64,000 nt of DNA from Amycolatopsis sp. WQ 127309. GTDB lineage: Bacteria > Actinomycetota > Actinomycetes > Mycobacteriales > Pseudonocardiaceae. Positions 17,801 through 26,494 of this stretch are shown here, piece by piece. Location: positions 1,426,001-1,490,000 of the forward strand of contig NZ_CP095481.1 in NCBI RefSeq assembly GCF_023023025.1. Direction: 5' to 3'. Numbering within the stretch: position 1 is the first letter of the stretch; every line of letters starts with the position of its first letter. The translations under genes and the position numbers were made by a program. The notes beneath the pieces were generated by a model. It was not told the DNA's origin. It saw only the letters and a program-made list of their open reading frames with translations, and did no database searches.

Positions 17801-19369
17801 ATGCGCTTGTCCCGAGCCGTCTTGACCGCGGCTGTCGTGAGTCTGACGGCAGTCGGCCTGCCCGCCGCCACCGCCGAAGCCACTCCGGCGGCCCCAGAAC
17901 GGAGCGTGACCGACGTCGTCCCCGCGCCGGTGTCGGCAAAGGCCGACGCGAAGGCGGACTTCCGGCTCACGCCGTTCACCGTGATCAGCGCCGACCGCGG
18001 CGCCGGCCAGGTCGCGGACTACCTGCGCGGCCTGCTGCGCCCGGCCACCGGCTACCCGCTGCCGGTCGTGCCGCGTGCGTGGGGCCTGCCGGCGATCTCG
18101 CTCGAACTGGGCCACGACGCCCGGATCGGCACCGAGGGTTACCAGCTGAAGGTCGCGCGCGACGGCGTCAAGCTCAGTGCCAACACCGCGGACGGCCTCT
18201 TCGAAGGCGTCCAGTCGCTGCGGCAGCTGCTGCCGTCGGCGATCGAGGCGAAGCACGTGCAGCACCGGACGTGGACCGTCGCGGGCGGCACGATCCTCGA
18301 CTACCCGCGCTTCGGCGAGCGCGGCGCGATGCTCGACGTCGCGCGGCACTTCTTCCAGCCGGACCAGGTCAAGCTCTACATCGACCAGATCGCCCAGTAC
18401 AAGCTCAACACGCTGCACCTGCACCTGGCCGACGACCAGGGCTGGCGCATCGAGATCAAGAGCTGGCCGAAGCTGGCGACCGTCGGCGGCCAGACGGCCG
18501 CGTACGGCGACCCGGGCGGCTACTACACGCAGAAGCAGTACAAGGACATCGTCGCGTACGCGGCTTCGCGGCACATCACGGTGATCCCCGAGATCGACAT
18601 GCCGGGCCACACGAACGCGGCGCAGTCGACGTACGCCGAGCTGAACTGCGACGGCGTCGCGGTCCCGCCGCGGACGGACACCGAGGTCGGCTACAGCTCG
18701 CTGTGCATCTCCTCGCCGATCACGTACCGGTTCGTCGACGACGTCGTGCGCGAGCTGGCGGCCATCACGCCGGGCCAATACCTGCACATCGGCGGCGACG
18801 AGGCGCACGCGACGCCGCCGGCGGACTACATCACCTTCGAGCAGAAGGTGGCGCCGATCGTCGCGAAGTACGGCAAGAAGATCACCGGCTGGCACGAGAT
18901 CGCCAAGGCCACGCCGCCGGTGTCGGCGATCCCGCAGTACTGGGACTTCGGCGGTGACGACGCCTCCGTCGCGGCCGCGGCCGCCCGGGGCAACAAGATC
19001 CTGATGTCGCCGGCGAACTACGCGTACCTGGACATGAAGTACGACGAGTCGACCCCGCTGGGCCAGGACTGGGCGGCGCTGATCGAGGTGCGCGACGGCT
19101 ACGACTGGGACCCGGCGTCACTGGTGACCGGCGTCGGCGAGAACCAGGTCGCGGGCGTCGAAGCTCCACTGTGGACAGAGACGCTCCGCACGAGCGACGA
19201 CCTCGAGTACATGGCGTTCCCGCGCCTGCCGGGCATCGCGGAGATCGGCTGGTCCCCGAAGTCCACGCACAACTGGGACGCCTACCGTGTCCGCCTGGCG
19301 AAGCAGTCCCCCCGCTGGACGCTGCAGGGCATCAACTTCTACCGCAGCCCCCAGGTCGACTGGAAGTAG
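17801..19369 (+). CDS. Secreted beta-N-acetylhexosaminidase (GH20)
   Basis: A 522-aa exported glycosidase that removes terminal GlcNAc/GalNAc, probably from chitin oligomers or wall fragments. A signal peptide (MRLSRAVLTAAVVSL ... ATAEA) precedes the GH20b domain (about 50-165) and the TIM barrel. The catalytic Asp-Glu pair is HIGGDEAH, and LADDQGWRIEIKSW, PEIDMPGHTNAA and a C-terminal WTETL complete the site. ATG 17801 has GGAGG eight bases upstream. The gene ends 3 bp before copy 2 of the 59-bp palindrome, which serves as its terminator. Confidence 0.93.
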   Translation: MRLSRAVLTAAVVSLTAVGLPAATAEATPAAPERSVTDVVPAPVSAKADAKADFRLTPFTVISADRGAGQVADYLRGLLRPATGYPLPVVPRAWGLPAISLELGHDARIGTEGYQLKVARDGVKLSANTADGLFEGVQSLRQLLPSAIEAKHVQHRTWTVAGGTILDYPRFGERGAMLDVARHFFQPDQVKLYIDQIAQYKLNTLHLHLADDQGWRIEIKSWPKLATVGGQTAAYGDPGGYYTQKQYKDIVAYAASRHITVIPEIDMPGHTNAAQSTYAELNCDGVAVPPRTDTEVGYSSLCISSPITYRFVDDVVRELAAITPGQYLHIGGDEAHATPPADYITFEQKVAPIVAKYGKKITGWHEIAKATPPVSAIPQYWDFGGDDASVAAAAARGNKILMSPANYAYLDMKYDESTPLGQDWAALIEVRDGYDWDPASLVTGVGENQVAGVEAPLWTETLRTSDDLEYMAFPRLPGIAEIGWSPKSTHNWDAYRVRLAKQSPRWTLQGINFYRSPQVDWK

Positions 19370-19372
19370 TTC

Positions 19373-19431
19373 AAAGCCGTGAAGGCCTCCTTACCGGCCA
19401 TAAGAGCCGGTAAGGAGGCCTTCACGGCTTT
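19373..19431. repeat. 59-bp palindromic element, copy 2 (bidirectional terminator)
   Basis: Perfect 26-bp arms (19373-19398 and 19406-19431) flank the loop cataaga, the exact reverse complement of the loop in copy 1 at 7405-7463. The flanks give a T run after the plus-strand hexosaminidase and an A run before the minus-strand TetR gene end, so both convergent genes can terminate here. It overlaps the last codons of the TetR gene. Confidence 0.88.
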
Positions 19432-20021
19432 TGCCCCAGGTGGGCGTGGATGGCGCGGCGGGCCACGGCGTAGGGCGTGGTGGTGCCGGTGAGGACGGAG
19501 TCCGCGTTCGCCGCGCGGCCCAGCGCGTGCAGCTCGAAGGCCAGGACTTCGGCGTCTACGTCCAGGTGGGCCAGGGTGACGGCTTCGAGAGCCGACGTGC
19601 GGATGAAGGCCGCGAACGAGCCGTTCGCGGCGGCCACCGCGTCGTGGACCCGGCCCGGGCGCGCGTCGAACTCCGCGCCGACGTTGAAGAAGAAACAGCC
19701 GCCCGGGAAGATCCGCTTTTCCGAGTAGTCCAGCCAGTTCTCGCAGATCGCCCGCAGCCGCGGCAACCCCGGCTCCGATGAGAGAGCCGGCGTCACGACG
19801 TACGAGCGGAAGATCTCGAGGGCCGCTTCGACCGTCGCGAGCTGCAGGTCCTCCTTGGACCCGAACAGCGCGAAGACGCCGCTCTTGCTCAGCTCCAGCT
19901 CGGTGGCCAGCCGGCCGAGGGACAGCCCGTCGAGGCCGTCCACCGACGCGACGTCCACCGCCCGCCGCAGCACCAGCTTGCGCGTGACGTCGCCGCGCGC
20001 GACCCGGCCGTCAACCGGCAC
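19422..20021 (-). CDS. TetR family transcriptional regulator
   Basis: A 199-aa regulator with an N-terminal TetR domain (LSLGRLATELELSKSGVFALF as recognition region, about residues 30-55) and a helical C-terminal domain of the TetR_C_33-like type. GTG 20021 overlaps the MOSC gene end and is preferred; there is no ATG before the conserved domain. Its stop region lies in the 59-bp palindrome. It is translated with the MOSC gene and is the obvious candidate to bind the palindrome at 20708-20721 between MOSC and the M20 peptidase. Confidence 0.83.
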   Translation of the reverse strand: MPVDGRVARGDVTRKLVLRRAVDVASVDGLDGLSLGRLATELELSKSGVFALFGSKEDLQLATVEAALEIFRSYVVTPALSSEPGLPRLRAICENWLDYSEKRIFPGGCFFFNVGAEFDARPGRVHDAVAAANGSFAAFIRTSALEAVTLAHLDVDAEVLAFELHALGRAANADSVLTGTTTPYAVARRAIHAHLGQKP

Positions 20022-20694
20022 GGCGAGCCCGCCACCGGTCCACAGTGGACTGGATCCAGACGCTCCACTGCCCGGCGAGCGCGGGCGTCGCCAGCACACG
20101 GTCCGCGAAGTCCAGCGCCGCCTCGACGTTCTCCGGCGGCAGCTGCCCGTAGTTCGCGAACGAGATGACGTACACCTCGGCGACCGTCGGCGCGTCCGCG
20201 CGCTCGACCAGCTCGACCGCGCCGGACGTCGGCACGATGCCGGTCCGCAGCACGCGCAGGTACCACCCGGAGCGCCCCGAGTCGATCATCGCCGGCGTGA
20301 TGTCCTTGCGGCCGGTCTTCATCGCGAGCTTGAAGCACGGCGACCGCGGCTGGGAGACCTGCACGAGCGCGTCACCCCAGGCCCAGACGTCGCCGATCCG
20401 CACGTCGTCCTCGGTGAGCCCGGACAGGGAGATGTTCTCGCCGAAGTCGGCCGTCGACACCTCGAAGCCGTCCTCGCGCCAGGCCGCGTAGTGCTCGGCC
20501 GGGTAGACGTAGACCGCCTTGTCGGGCCCGCCGTGCACGGTGAGGTCGGCCTGCCGGTCGCCGTCGAGGTTCAGCTCGGTGAGCTTCAGCTCCGGCGCCG
20601 TGACCAGCGCCTTGGTGATCCCGCTCAGCACCGGCAGCTCGCGTCGGTACCCCAGGACGCTCGGTTCCCCCACGTAGACGCTGTCGACGTTCAT
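20011..20694 (-). CDS. MOSC domain protein (YiiM-like)
   Basis: A 227-aa protein of the MOSC family, beta-rich domains that handle molybdenum cofactor or similar sulfur-bound groups. Conserved stretches are HGGPDKAVYVYPAEHY, DFGENISLSGLTEDDVRIGD and SQPRSPCFKLAMK, where the Cys is the MOSC-conserved residue. Length and the C-terminal 3-alpha segment match E. coli YiiM, a 6-hydroxylaminopurine-resistance protein, but the substrate here is unknown. TATCTT six bases before ATG 20694 suggests a leaderless transcript. It forms an operon with the TetR gene. Confidence 0.85.
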   Translation of the reverse strand: MNVDSVYVGEPSVLGYRRELPVLSGITKALVTAPELKLTELNLDGDRQADLTVHGGPDKAVYVYPAEHYAAWREDGFEVSTADFGENISLSGLTEDDVRIGDVWAWGDALVQVSQPRSPCFKLAMKTGRKDITPAMIDSGRSGWYLRVLRTGIVPTSGAVELVERADAPTVAEVYVISFANYGQLPPENVEAALDFADRVLATPALAGQWSVWIQSTVDRWRARRAG

Positions 20695-20707
20695 ACCTCG
20701 AAGATAG

Positions 20708-20721
20708 CACGACCGTTCGTG
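20708..20721. promoter_or_regulatory. Palindromic operator shared by MOSC and M20 promoters
   Basis: CACGA-ccgt-TCGTG is an inverted repeat located 2 bp upstream of the predicted -10 of the MOSC gene (minus strand, 20701-20706) and where the -35 of the M20 gene (-10 TAGGCT at 20736-20741) should lie. ACGA-N4-TCGT palindromes are typical of TetR-family operators. The TetR encoded by the MOSC operon is the likely ligand. Confidence 0.55.
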
Positions 20722-20748
20722 TTGTTTTCCACCTCTAGGCTGGCGGAC

Positions 20749-22107
20749 ATGGAACTGCTCGACCAGGCCCGCGCCCACGTCGACTCCGGCGCCCTCTTCG
20801 CCGAACTGGCCACGCTCGTCGCGTACCCCACGGTCAGCGACGCCCCCGAGGGCCGCGTCGCCATCCAGGCCTACCTCGACGAAGTCCTCACCCCCGCGCT
20901 GACGGCGTTGGGCTGCGAAGTCACGCAGCACGCCAACCCGGACCCGGCGGGCGGCCCGTTCCTCGTCGGCGTCCGCACCGAATCACCGGACCGGCCGACG
21001 CTGCTCTGCTACGGCCACGCCGACGTCGTGGGCGAAGCCGGCGAGTGGGGCGAAGGCCGTGACCCGTGGACGCTCACCGCCGACGGCGACCGCTGGTACG
21101 GCCGAGGCACCGCCGACAACAAGGGCCAGCACCTGATCAACCTCACGGCGTTGCGGCTCCTGCTGGCCGACCGCGGAAAGCTCGGCTTCAACCTGAAGTT
21201 CCTCTTCGAAACCGGCGAGGAGATCGGCTCGCCCGGCCTCACGGAGTTCGCCGAACAGGAACAGGACCTCCTGAAAGCCGACGTCCTCATCGCCTCCGAC
21301 GGCCCGCGCCTCGACGCGGCGACCCCGACGCTGTTCCTCGGCGCCCGCGGCGGCATCCGGCTCACCCTGGACGCCGACCTGCGCCCGGACGCCGCCCACT
21401 CCGGCAACTGGGGCGGGATCCTGCGCAACCCGGCGACGACGCTCACCGGGGCGATCGCGAGCCTGGTCGACGGTCACGGCCGCGTCCAGGTGCCCGCACT
21501 GCTGCCGCCGGAGCTTCCCGAATCCGTGCGCACCGCGCTGGCCGACGTGGTCGTCGACGCATCGGACGAGGGCTGGGGCGATCAACGACTCACACCCGCC
21601 GAGCGGCTCTACGGCTGGAACACCCTGGAGGTGCTGGCGCTCGACGCCGGGAACGCCGACCGCCCGGTCAACGCCATCCCCGGCCGGGCGCGGGCGGTCC
21701 TGCAGCTGCGGTACGTGGCCGGCACCGACGTCGACGGTGTCGCACCCGCCATCCGGGAACACCTTGCCGCACAAGGTTTCCCGATGATCGACGTCACCGC
21801 GGACGTCAGCTTCCTGGCCAGCCGCACGCCGGTCGACAACCCCTGGGCGAGCTGGGCGAAGTCCACTTTGGACGCCGTCGCGGAGAAACCCGTCGCCGTC
21901 CTGCCGAACTTCGGCGGCGGCCTGCCCAACCACGTCTTCACCGACGTCCTCGGCCTGGCGACGCTGTGGCTGCCGCACTCCTACCCGGGTTGCCTGCAGC
22001 ACGCGCCGGACGAGCACCAGCTCGCCCCGGTCGCCCGGGAAGGGCTGGTGCTCGCCACGGCGTTGTTCAGTGCCTTCAGTTCAGCGCCGCCGACTCTTCG
22101 TCGGTGA
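20749..22107 (+). CDS. M20 family metallopeptidase
   Basis: A 452-aa zinc-dependent exopeptidase (dipeptidase/deacylase class). Motifs are CYGHADVV (first zinc ligand His), GRGTADNKGQ (bridging Asp) and FLFETGEEIGS (catalytic Glu pair), followed by a dimerisation domain (about 190-330) and the C-terminal LWLPHSYPGCLQHAPDEH with the last His ligand. No signal peptide, so it is cytosolic. The substrate could be a dipeptide or an N-acyl amino acid. TAGGCT and seven bases precede ATG 20749 (leaderless pattern). The 3' end overlaps the DUF779 gene by 32 bp on the other strand. Confidence 0.9.
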   Translation: MELLDQARAHVDSGALFAELATLVAYPTVSDAPEGRVAIQAYLDEVLTPALTALGCEVTQHANPDPAGGPFLVGVRTESPDRPTLLCYGHADVVGEAGEWGEGRDPWTLTADGDRWYGRGTADNKGQHLINLTALRLLLADRGKLGFNLKFLFETGEEIGSPGLTEFAEQEQDLLKADVLIASDGPRLDAATPTLFLGARGGIRLTLDADLRPDAAHSGNWGGILRNPATTLTGAIASLVDGHGRVQVPALLPPELPESVRTALADVVVDASDEGWGDQRLTPAERLYGWNTLEVLALDAGNADRPVNAIPGRARAVLQLRYVAGTDVDGVAPAIREHLAAQGFPMIDVTADVSFLASRTPVDNPWASWAKSTLDAVAEKPVAVLPNFGGGLPNHVFTDVLGLATLWLPHSYPGCLQHAPDEHQLAPVAREGLVLATALFSAFSSAPPTLRR

Positions 22108-22444
22108 ACAGGCGGGAGCGGATCAGGAAACGCACGCCTTCGGGCGCCTCCAGCGAAAACCCGCTTCCGCGGCCCGGCACGACGTCGACCGTCAGGTGGG
22201 TGTGCTTCCAGTACTCGAACTGCGGCCCGGACATCCAAAACGGCACGTCTTCCATGCCCTCGACGACCAGGTCGCCGAGGCGCACGTCGGTCTGTCCGGT
22301 CTTGAACTCGCCCTTCGGGTAGCACATCGGGGCGCTTCCGTCGCAGCACCCGCCGGACTGGTGGAACATCACCGGTCCGTGGGTCGCCGCGAGCTTCCGG
22401 AGGAGGTCGGCCGCCTCCTCCGTCAACGCCACCCGCTCGGTCAT
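22076..22444 (-). CDS. DUF779 protein, aldehyde dehydrogenase partner
   Basis: A 122-aa protein of the DUF779 family, with the hallmark Cys-rich FHQSGGCCDGSAPMCYP (three Cys, probable metal site) and PQFEYWKHTHLTVDVVPG. It is usually encoded next to NAD aldehyde dehydrogenases; here its ATG overlaps the dehydrogenase stop (ATGA), so the two are coupled. Role unknown, probably accessory to aldehyde oxidation. Length is normal for the family. Confidence 0.87.
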   Translation of the reverse strand: MTERVALTEEAADLLRKLAATHGPVMFHQSGGCCDGSAPMCYPKGEFKTGQTDVRLGDLVVEGMEDVPFWMSGPQFEYWKHTHLTVDVVPGRGSGFSLEAPEGVRFLIRSRLFTDEESAALN

Positions 22445-23967
22445 CAGAAGAACCCGAGCGCCTGGTCGGAGTAGGAGACCAGCATGTTCTTCGTCTGCTG
22501 GTAGTGATCCAGCATCATCTTGTGGTTCTCCCGCCCGATGCCGGACGCCTTGTAACCGCCGAAGGCCGCGTGGGCCGGGTAGGCGTGGTAGTTGTTCACC
22601 CACACGCGACCCGCCTGGATGTCGCGGCCGGCCCGGTAGGCGGTGTTGCCGTCCCGGGACCAGACACCGGCGCCGAGGCCGTAGAGGGTGTCGTTGGCGA
22701 TCTTCATGGCGTCGTCGTAGTCGTCGAACTTCGTCACCGACACGACCGGGCCGAAGATCTCCTCCTGGAAGATCCGCATCTTGTTGTCGCCCGCGAAGAC
22801 CGTCGGCTCGACGTAGTAACCACCGGACAGCTCGCCGCCGAGGTCGCTGCGGCCGCCGCCGATCAGGATCTCGGCGCCTTCCTGCTTGCCGATGTCGATG
22901 TAGGACAGGATCTTCTCGAGCTGGTCGTTGGACGCCTGCGCGCCGATCATCGTGTCGGTGTCGAGCGGGTGCCCCTGCTTGATCTTGCGGACGCGCTCGA
23001 CGGCGTCACCCATGAACTTGTCGTAGATGCCCGTCTGGACCAGCGCCCGCGACGGGCAGGTGCAGACCTCGCCCTGGTTCAGCGCGAAGAGCGTGAAGCC
23101 CTCCTGCGCCTTGTTGTAGAAGGCGTCGTTCTGCGCGGCGACGTCGTCGAAGAAGATGTTCGGGCTCTTGCCGCCCAGCTCGACGGTCACCGGGATGATG
23201 TTCTCGCTGGCGTACTGCAGGATCAGCCGGCCGGTCGTCGTCTCGCCGGTGAAGGCCACCTTGCGGACGCGGTTGCTGGAGGCCAGCGGCTTGCCGGCCT
23301 CGACGCCGAAGCCGTTGACGATGTTCAGCACGCCCGGCGGGATCAGGTCGCCGATGATCGACATCAGCACGTGGATCGACGCCGGGGTCTGCTCGGCCGG
23401 CTTGAGCACGATCGCGTTGCCCGCGGCCAGCGCCGGGGCGAGCTTCCAGACCGCCATCAGGATCGGGAAGTTCCACGGGATGATCTGGCCGACCACGCCG
23501 AGCGGCTCGTGGAAGTGGTAGGCGACGGTGTTCTCGTCGATCTGCGAGATGCCGCCCTCCTGGGCGCGCAGCGCGCCGGCGAAGTAGCGGAAGTGGTCGA
23601 TGGCCAGCGGGATGTCGGCGGCGAGCGTCTCGCGGACGGCCTTGCCGTTCTCCCAGGCCTCGGCGACCGCGATCTTCTCGAGGTTCTGCTCCATCCGGTC
23701 GGCGATCTTGAGCAGGACGCCGGCGCGTTCCTCGACGGAGGTCTTGCCCCACGCGGGGGCCGCGCCCCAGGCCGCGTCGAGGGCCTTCTCGACGTCCGGC
23801 GCGGTGCCCCGGGCGATCTCGCAGAAGGTCTTCCCGGTGACGGGAGTCGGGTTCTCGAAGTACTGGCCGCCGGCCGGCGGCACGTATTCGCCGCCGATGT
23901 AGTGGTCGTAGCGCGATTCGAAGCTGACGACGCTGCCTTCGGTGTTCGGTGCGGCGTACTGGACCAT
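22444..23967 (-). CDS. NAD-dependent aldehyde dehydrogenase (ExaC/AcoD type)
   Basis: A 507-aa ALDH predicted to oxidise acetaldehyde or similar short aldehydes. Catalytic Glu is in [12 protein letters not shown] and catalytic Cys in [15 protein letters not shown]; the GETTTGRLI loop binds NAD. The sequence and the downstream DUF779 gene are typical of AcoD/ExaC enzymes. ATG 23967 has GGGAAG five bases upstream and matches the family N-terminus ([18 protein letters not shown]); a longer frame upstream overlaps the divergent regulator and is rejected. Expression is probably driven by the divergent GAF regulator. Confidence 0.94.
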   Translation of the reverse strand: MVQYAAPNTEGSVVSFESRYDHYIGGEYVPPAGGQYFENPTPVTGKTFCEIARGTAPDVEKALDAAWGAAPAWGKTSVEERAGVLLKIADRMEQNLEKIAVAEAWENGKAVRETLAADIPLAIDHFRYFAGALRAQEGGISQIDENTVAYHFHEPLGVVGQIIPWNFPILMAVWKLAPALAAGNAIVLKPAEQTPASIHVLMSIIGDLIPPGVLNIVNGFGVEAGKPLASSNRVRKVAFTGETTTGRLILQYASENIIPVTVELGGKSPNIFFDDVAAQNDAFYNKAQEGFTLFALNQGEVCTCPSRALVQTGIYDKFMGDAVERVRKIKQGHPLDTDTMIGAQASNDQLEKILSYIDIGKQEGAEILIGGGRSDLGGELSGGYYVEPTVFAGDNKMRIFQEEIFGPVVSVTKFDDYDDAMKIANDTLYGLGAGVWSRDGNTAYRAGRDIQAGRVWVNNYHAYPAHAAFGGYKASGIGRENHKMMLDHYQQTKNMLVSYSDQALGFF

Positions 23968-24029
23968 CTTCCCTGCCTCATTGCTCGGAGTGACGGCGGT
24001 GCTCGGGCTCCCGCCGAACGTAGGCCGGG

Positions 24030-24050
24030 CAACGTTGCACGAGCGTTGCA
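24030..24050. promoter_or_regulatory. Repeated TGCAACG half-sites upstream of aldehyde dehydrogenase
   Basis: GCAACGTTGC (24030-24039) is a perfect palindrome, and a second CGTTGCA (24044-24050) repeats the half-site at a 10-bp offset (first copy 24034-24040), that is one helical turn. The cluster is in the 115-bp divergent region of the aldehyde dehydrogenase and the GAF regulator. It is a good candidate binding site for the regulator. Confidence 0.5.
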
Positions 24051-24082
24051 GCGCTGTGAGCTGGGTCTCTACGCTGGAGGGC

Positions 24083-25567
24083 GTGGCAGAGGCGCCCGAG
24101 CCCGAACTGCTGCGCGATCCGGAGTCGTACGCGCGGCTGCTCGAACACGTCCGGGCGGCGGTGCTGGCCGGGCTGCCGGGCCCGCGCTCGCCACGCTCGG
24201 TGGTCTCGGCGTCCTGGGACCGCTCGCTGGCCGCGCACGTCGACCCGGACGAGGGCGAGGCCCCGTTCGTCCACGACGTCGACGTGCTGACCGCGCTGCG
24301 GGAGGCCCACCCGCTGGCGCCGGTGCTGCCGGTGCTGCGGCAGATGCTGGTGAGCATCGCCGACGACGCCGAGCACGTGATGATCGTGACCGACGCCGAG
24401 GGCCTGATCCTGTGGCGCGAGGGCGCGGCGAACCAGCTGGTGCGCGCCGACCGCGTCGGCCTCTCCGAAGGCACCCGGTGGAGCGAGTCGGCGATCGGCA
24501 CGAACGCGATGGGCACGACGCTGGCGACCGGGGAGCCGGTGCAGATCTACTCGGCCGAGCACCTGGTCCGGCGCTACCACACGTGGACGTGCGCGGCGGC
24601 GCCCGTGCGTGACCCGGAGACGGGCGTGCTGCTCGGCTCGATCGACGTCAGCGGCCCGCTGCGCACGGTGCACCCGGCGATGTTGTCGCTGGTCACGGCC
24701 ACCGCGCAGCTCGCCGAAGGGCAGCTGCGCGCCCAGCTCGCGGTCCGCGACGAGCGGCTGCGGCGGGCCAACATGCCCCACTTGGAGGCCTTGCGCGGCC
24801 GCCCCGGCGCCCTGCTCTCGGCGGGCGGCCGGGTGCTCGCGGCCCAGGCCTGCCTGCTGCCGGCCACGGTCGACGTCCGCCGCGGCGGCGGCACGGTCGC
24901 CCTCCCCGACGGCCGGATCGCGACGATGGAGCCGCTGGCCGAGGGCTACCTGCTCCGGCTGCGCGCGACGGGCAGCACCACCGGCGGCGGCCACCGCGCC
25001 CGGCTGCGCCTGGAGTACCTGGCCGACGGCGCCGGAACGACCACAGTGGACGGTCGCGACGTGCCGTTCACCTTGCGCCACGCGGAGATCCTGACGCTGC
25101 TGACGTTGCACCCCAACGGCCTCTCGGCCGAGCGGCTGGCGCTGCAGCTCTACGGCGAGACGGGCAACCCGGTGACGGTCCGCGCGGAGATCCACCGCCT
25201 GCGCTCCCAGCTGGGCGCGACGGTGGTGCAGACCCGCCCGTACCGCCTGGCGGCCGAGGTGGACGCGGACTTCGTCCAGGCCCGCGCGGCCCTGCGGTCC
25301 AGTTCCCCGGCGGACGTCATGCGCGTGTTCCGCGGGCCGCTGCTGCCGGAGTCGGAGGCCCCGGCGATCCGCGAAGAGCGCGAGACGCTCACGGCCCAGG
25401 TCCGCCAGGTGGCGTTGAACAGCACCGACCCGGCGGTGCTGTGGTCGTTCTGGGAAACCCCCTGCGGCGTCGACGACTTCGAGGTCCTGGACGCGCTGCT
25501 GAAGACGCTCCCGCCGGCGGACCCCCGCCGCGCGGCCGTCGCGGCCCACCGCGCCCGCTTACGCTGA
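24083..25567 (+). CDS. GAF-domain transcriptional regulator (AcoR-like, no AAA domain)
   Basis: A 494-aa protein resembling the N-terminal part of acetoin regulator AcoR: a helical start with [10 protein letters not shown], then a GAF domain (about 85-215; [33 protein letters not shown]). The sigma-54 AAA+ domain is absent; instead the C-terminal half (about 300-400) carries a winged-helix-like segment ([12 protein letters not shown] ... [13 protein letters not shown]). This type is common in actinobacteria beside aldehyde/alcohol dehydrogenases. GTG 24083 follows TACGCT by seven bases (leaderless pattern), with GGAGG also present. Inferred activator of the divergent aldehyde dehydrogenase-DUF779 operon. 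Confidence 0.83.
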   Translation: MAEAPEPELLRDPESYARLLEHVRAAVLAGLPGPRSPRSVVSASWDRSLAAHVDPDEGEAPFVHDVDVLTALREAHPLAPVLPVLRQMLVSIADDAEHVMIVTDAEGLILWREGAANQLVRADRVGLSEGTRWSESAIGTNAMGTTLATGEPVQIYSAEHLVRRYHTWTCAAAPVRDPETGVLLGSIDVSGPLRTVHPAMLSLVTATAQLAEGQLRAQLAVRDERLRRANMPHLEALRGRPGALLSAGGRVLAAQACLLPATVDVRRGGGTVALPDGRIATMEPLAEGYLLRLRATGSTTGGGHRARLRLEYLADGAGTTTVDGRDVPFTLRHAEILTLLTLHPNGLSAERLALQLYGETGNPVTVRAEIHRLRSQLGATVVQTRPYRLAAEVDADFVQARAALRSSSPADVMRVFRGPLLPESEAPAIREERETLTAQVRQVALNSTDPAVLWSFWETPCGVDDFEVLDALLKTLPPADPRRAAVAAHRARLR

Positions 25568-25616
25568 CCCAGCTCCCAGGACGTTCGTCCTGACTCTCCG
25601 TCGTGGTGTCCGGCAC

Positions 25617-25655
25617 GTAGACAGCGTCTACAGAAGTTTGATAGACAGTGTCTAC
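25617..25655. promoter_or_regulatory. Tandem 15-bp operators upstream of SGNH-TetR operon
   Basis: GTAGACAGCGTCTAC (25617-25631) and ATAGACAGTGTCTAC (25641-25655) are two copies of one palindrome, 24 bp centre to centre, placed directly before the SGNH gene start (25685). AGACA-N-TGTCT type sites are typical of TetR-family regulators, and a TetR gene is the second gene of this operon. A further 16-bp palindrome, CAGGACGTTCGTCCTG (25577-25592), lies upstream and may be part of the preceding terminator. Confidence 0.7.
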
Positions 25656-25684
25656 AAGATGAACTGCTGGTTACGGAGACCGGA

Positions 25685-26494
25685 TTGAGCTACCACCGTT
25701 TCGTCGTCCTCGGCGACAGCTGCGCCGAAGGGCTCGACGACCCGTACCCCGGCCGGCACCAGTACCGGGGCTGGGCGGACTTCGTCGCCGCGCGGCTCGC
25801 CGAGGAAAATCCGCGCTTCCGGTACGCGAACCTCGCCGTCCGCGGGCGGCGGCTCGACCAGATCGTGCCCGAGCAGGTGCCCGCCGCGACGAAGCTCGAG
25901 CCCGACCTGGTCGCGCTCTTCGGCGGCGGCAACGACGTCATGAGCCGGGGCTGGGACGCGCGGACCGTCGCCCGGCGCGTCGACGCCGCGATCCGGGCCT
26001 GCACGGAGATCGCGCCCACCGTCGTCACCTTCACCCTCAGCGACGTCTCCGCCCGGATGCCGCTGGGCGCGCGGATGCGGCCGCGGATCGTCGCGCTCAA
26101 CGAAGCCATCCGCGAAGCCGCCGTCAGCTACGGCGCGCGGCTCGTCGACCTGTGGCCCGACCAGGCCGCCACCGACTCGCGCTACTTCGGCGCCGATCGG
26201 CTGCACCTGTCCACGCACGGGCACCACCGGCTCGCCGCCTACGTCCTCGACCGGCTCGGCCTCGACCACGACCCCGCGTGGCTCGCCCCGCTGCCCGGCA
26301 CACCGGCCGCCGGCAGCCGGCGCGCCGACCTGCGGTGGCTGGCCCGCGAGGTGCTCCCGGTCGCCGTCACACGCACGCGCAACCGCCTGATCGGCCGCCA
26401 GCCCGGCGACGGTTTCTTCGCCAAGCGCCCCGACCTGCTCCCGATCACCCTCCCGATCACCCTGGACGAGGCGTGGGCACCCGGCAACGCCTGA
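25685..26494 (+). CDS. SGNH/GDSL-type esterase
   Basis: A 269-aa cytosolic SGNH hydrolase. Block I is VVLGDSCAEG (nucleophile Ser, with Cys in place of the usual third residue), block II has Gly in the LAVRGRR segment, block III is FGGGND and block V is DRLHLSTHGH (Asp-x-x-His). All four catalytic blocks are present, so it should be an active esterase/lipase or deacetylase. Start TTG 25685 has GGAG nine bases upstream. Its end overlaps the TetR gene by 22 bp, so they form an operon behind tandem operators. Substrate unknown. Confidence 0.87.
   Translation: MSYHRFVVLGDSCAEGLDDPYPGRHQYRGWADFVAARLAEENPRFRYANLAVRGRRLDQIVPEQVPAATKLEPDLVALFGGGNDVMSRGWDARTVARRVDAAIRACTEIAPTVVTFTLSDVSARMPLGARMRPRIVALNEAIREAAVSYGARLVDLWPDQAATDSRYFGADRLHLSTHGHHRLAAYVLDRLGLDHDPAWLAPLPGTPAAGSRRADLRWLAREVLPVAVTRTRNRLIGRQPGDGFFAKRPDLLPITLPITLDEAWAPGNA

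Noticed and set aside
15814..17979. Long minus-strand open frame opposite prpE
   Set aside because: Composition typical of antisense shadow; prpE has full family motifs.
19855..20748. Upstream extension of the M20 peptidase frame
   Set aside because: Runs antisense across TetR and MOSC; leaderless ATG 20749 matches family N-terminus.
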